Positions 62,300 to 64,000 of a stretch of DNA of 64,000 nucleotides are shown in pieces. The stretch comes from Eonycteris spelaea. Its lineage: Eukaryota; Chordata; Mammalia; Chiroptera; Pteropodidae. Position numbers and translations under genes: made by a program. The notes below the pieces were generated by a model, which made no database searches, was not told the origin of the DNA, and was given only the letters and a program-made list of their open reading frames with translations. Every line of letters begins with the position of its first letter. Within the stretch, counting starts at the first letter, position 1. The stretch covers positions 7,006,001-7,070,000 of the forward strand of contig PUFA01000022.1 in the NCBI GenBank assembly GCA_003508835.1, given 5' to 3'.

Positions 62300-62600
62300 T
62301 TTTCAAATTTCAAACATGAACCATTCTCCTCCACCTTCCCCCGCCTCCTCTCTTCACTCTCTGCTGACAAATCCACTCTCCTTGTGCTGGAGAAACTGGA
62401 CTCCATCTCTCGTGAACACCTCACTGTCTCCTCTTGGAGCTTGTGACTGTGCATCTGTCACTCCTCTTCTTATCTCAAGATTCCTTCCTCCTCTTCTACA
62501 AAGCCAGTCACCCCACTTATACCCTTCACCCCATCTCCCATCCTATCTAGATCTTCCTCAAATGTTTTCCTGCATTTTCTCTTTCTCTTTTGAATCATTT
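62300..62600 (+). repeat. Probable L2 LINE ORF2 upstream fragment
   Basis: Pyrimidine-rich sequence with CCTCCACCTTCCCCCGCCTC, TTCACTCTCTGCTGACAAAT and GAGAAACTGGACTCCATCTC. It resembles the L2 ORF2 segment between endonuclease and reverse transcriptase ('ctctctgctgatgactttgc ... gagaaaattgaagccatc'). A 106-codon frame is open by virtue of the C/T bias. The same region may continue at 63000-63330, beyond an inserted MIR. Confidence 0.45.
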
Positions 62601-62744
62601 TAGTCTACCATGACCAAAAATAAATTCCCCTCGCAAAAAAGAACCAAAATAAGATAAAAGTCACTTCAGTCTGTAACTGGAATCTATAACCCTCCAGCTC
62701 CAGTGAAAGACTCAGTCTCTCCTAACCCAAATGGACATTGATAT

Positions 62745-62930
62745 GTTTCACTGTGTAACATAGTGATAAAAACTGACTTTGTAGTTTGCATTGGCACCAG
62801 CACTAACTCGCTAAACTTGAGGAAAGTGACTTAATTTCTTGCTGCCTTTGTTTCCTCATAACTGAAAACAGCAGTTAATAGTACCAACATCCTAATGTTG
62901 TTTGGAGGATTAAATATATGTATATAGATC
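62745..62930 (+). repeat. MIR SINE, nearly full length
   Basis: TGTAACATAGTGATAAAAAC, TTGAGGAAAGTGACTTAATT, TGCCTTTGTTTCCTCATAAC and TGTTTGGAGGATTAAATATA match MIR from its tRNA-related head through the core. Confidence 0.85.
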
Positions 62931-62999
62931 AAGGGTCAATGAATAGCCTATAAAGTACTATATAGACCGTTCAAAAGACCCTTGTATTAAAAGGATCTG

Positions 63000-63335
63000 A
63001 GTGTTTGTGACTCTTCTGTCTCTCTCCGCTGCTGTTACCTAAAATGCCAGTAACCTGCCTTGCTGCTGTTACTCCAATTGTGCCTTGGTCTCACAGACCT
63101 TCATTTTTCATGGACTGAAGTCTTTAAACATTCGCCGCTGTCGACTATCTTCTTGAACCCCAATCCTTGCACCCACAAGCACCTGGTTCTGCTGGCTCCT
63201 CTGCCCCTCGGCCACTTCAGATAGCTACCCCGTGCTCTCTTCCAACTTTCTCTTTACATACTCAAAGTTTCCCTTAGGTTCTGGCATTCACTTTCTCTTC
63301 CTTGTCCAGAAGTTCTTCCTCTGTTCTATTTATAA
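63000..63335 (+). other. C/T-rich block, possible L2 continuation
   Basis: Pyrimidine-rich sequence (GCACCTGGTTCTGCTGGCTC, CTGCCCCTCGGCCACTTCAG) without a clear match. It may belong to the L2 copy interrupted by the MIR just upstream. Confidence 0.25.
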
Positions 63336-63792
63336 TCTTCATGTTAATATTAAACGTTAATGTTAATATACAATAATACATAGTTGATTTTATTAAAAAA
63401 AAAAAAGACTGGAATAGTAAACATGATTCAGAGTTATCTGTCACTTGGGTTGGTCCTAATCTTTTTTTTTTCTTCCAAGAGGCAACACACTTAACCAGTT
63501 ACATCACTCCACAAATTATATAGCATTCTTATGCTTTTTTCATGCAAATTATATCAAATAATACACCTTTGCACCTTGTTTTAAATCTAACGAATCATTA
63601 TGAGGATAATCTATATTGATTAATGCATCTAGTACACTCTGTTTTACTCATGAGCCATATCCTACCAACTATTCATATGACATTTTACTAAACTATTCCC
63701 CTATGAATAGATGCTCTTCGGCTCACTTTATTTTCTTATAATAGTCGAATCTCTATAAATCTATTTCTCTACTATAAGAAAAACTAACTATA

Positions 63793-63837
63793 CATATATA
63801 TATACACACATATATACACTATATACACTGTATATAT

Positions 63838-63877
<40 letters not shown>
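63793..63877. repeat. TA then (CA)18 microsatellite
   Basis: TATATATA/CACATATA run followed by a perfect CA stretch at 63841-63877. Confidence 0.95.
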
Positions 63878-63879
<2 letters not shown>

Positions 63880-64000
63880 TTTTCTGGAACTTTTATGACA
63901 CATTCACAACCTGGCAGGCCATATAGTGTTTGTTTTCAGCCTACAGCGCTGTCTTATTAGTCCACAGGGTATTTCTCTATTACTGTTTCAATTAGAAGCA

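Noticed and set aside
1..64000. CRISPR array, operons, bacterial or phage features
   Set aside because: No regularly spaced direct repeats, ribosome binding sites or dense coding were found. The repeat content is mammalian.
1..64000. Mitochondrial insert (NUMT) or canonical tRNA gene
   Set aside because: Reading through, I saw no mitochondrial gene-like stretch and no cloverleaf-type T-loop word (GGTTCGAATCC or its complement) outside MIR-related sequence. A computed scan could still find a short one.

Overview
This is mammalian nuclear DNA, AT-rich and essentially non-coding: a gene-desert or deep-intron window. I could recognise no intact protein-coding gene, exon, tRNA, CRISPR array or operon. 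All open frames are short (the longest is about 173 codons), and most fall inside old repeats or cover them in the wrong frame. What can be annotated is the transposon record, simple repeats, a few higher-GC islands and some unusual structures.

The repeats place the sequence in a placental mammal. They include mammal-wide MIR and L2 copies on both strands, MLT1-type MaLR LTRs, a MER5-like hAT fragment, a Tigger DNA transposon and L1 3' ends. The L1 at 54668-55390 has a 3' end of the type I associate with bats and other laurasiatherians. The best taxonomic clue is a full-length, target-site-flanked SINE at 29912-30127 whose head is a 5S rRNA copy. 5S-headed SINEs are known from fruit bats (Pteropodidae, MEG-type). 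I saw no Alu, B1, carnivore tRNA-Lys SINE or ruminant Bov-A. A megabat is therefore my best guess, but it is an inference.

Layout: 1-5.3 kb is AT-rich with MIR, L1 and MER5-like fragments. 5.4-6.7 kb is a long minus-strand L2. 7-16.3 kb holds further L1, L2, MIR and MLT1 pieces. 16.3-23.5 kb is mostly unassigned, with one candidate conserved element near 20.1 kb. 23.9-24.9 kb is a GC/CpG-rich island that includes a probable solo LTR. 29.2-32.5 kb is a dense repeat cluster: Tigger, 5S-SINE, an old LTR-like repeat, and an L1 that looks 5'-inverted. 36.4-38.2 kb is a plus-strand L2. 39-41.2 kb is rich in microsatellites, including a long TA palindrome. 42-46.6 kb mixes MIR, L1 and MaLR repeats with a pyrimidine-rich block. 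49.2-51.6 kb holds a 47-bp-arm hairpin next to a possible decayed retrocopy. 52-64 kb carries L1, L2 and MIR remnants and microsatellites.

I found no new multi-gene system. The most informative items are the 5S-derived SINE, the 49.2 kb hairpin, the possible retrocopy, the twin-primed L1 and the GC/CpG island.
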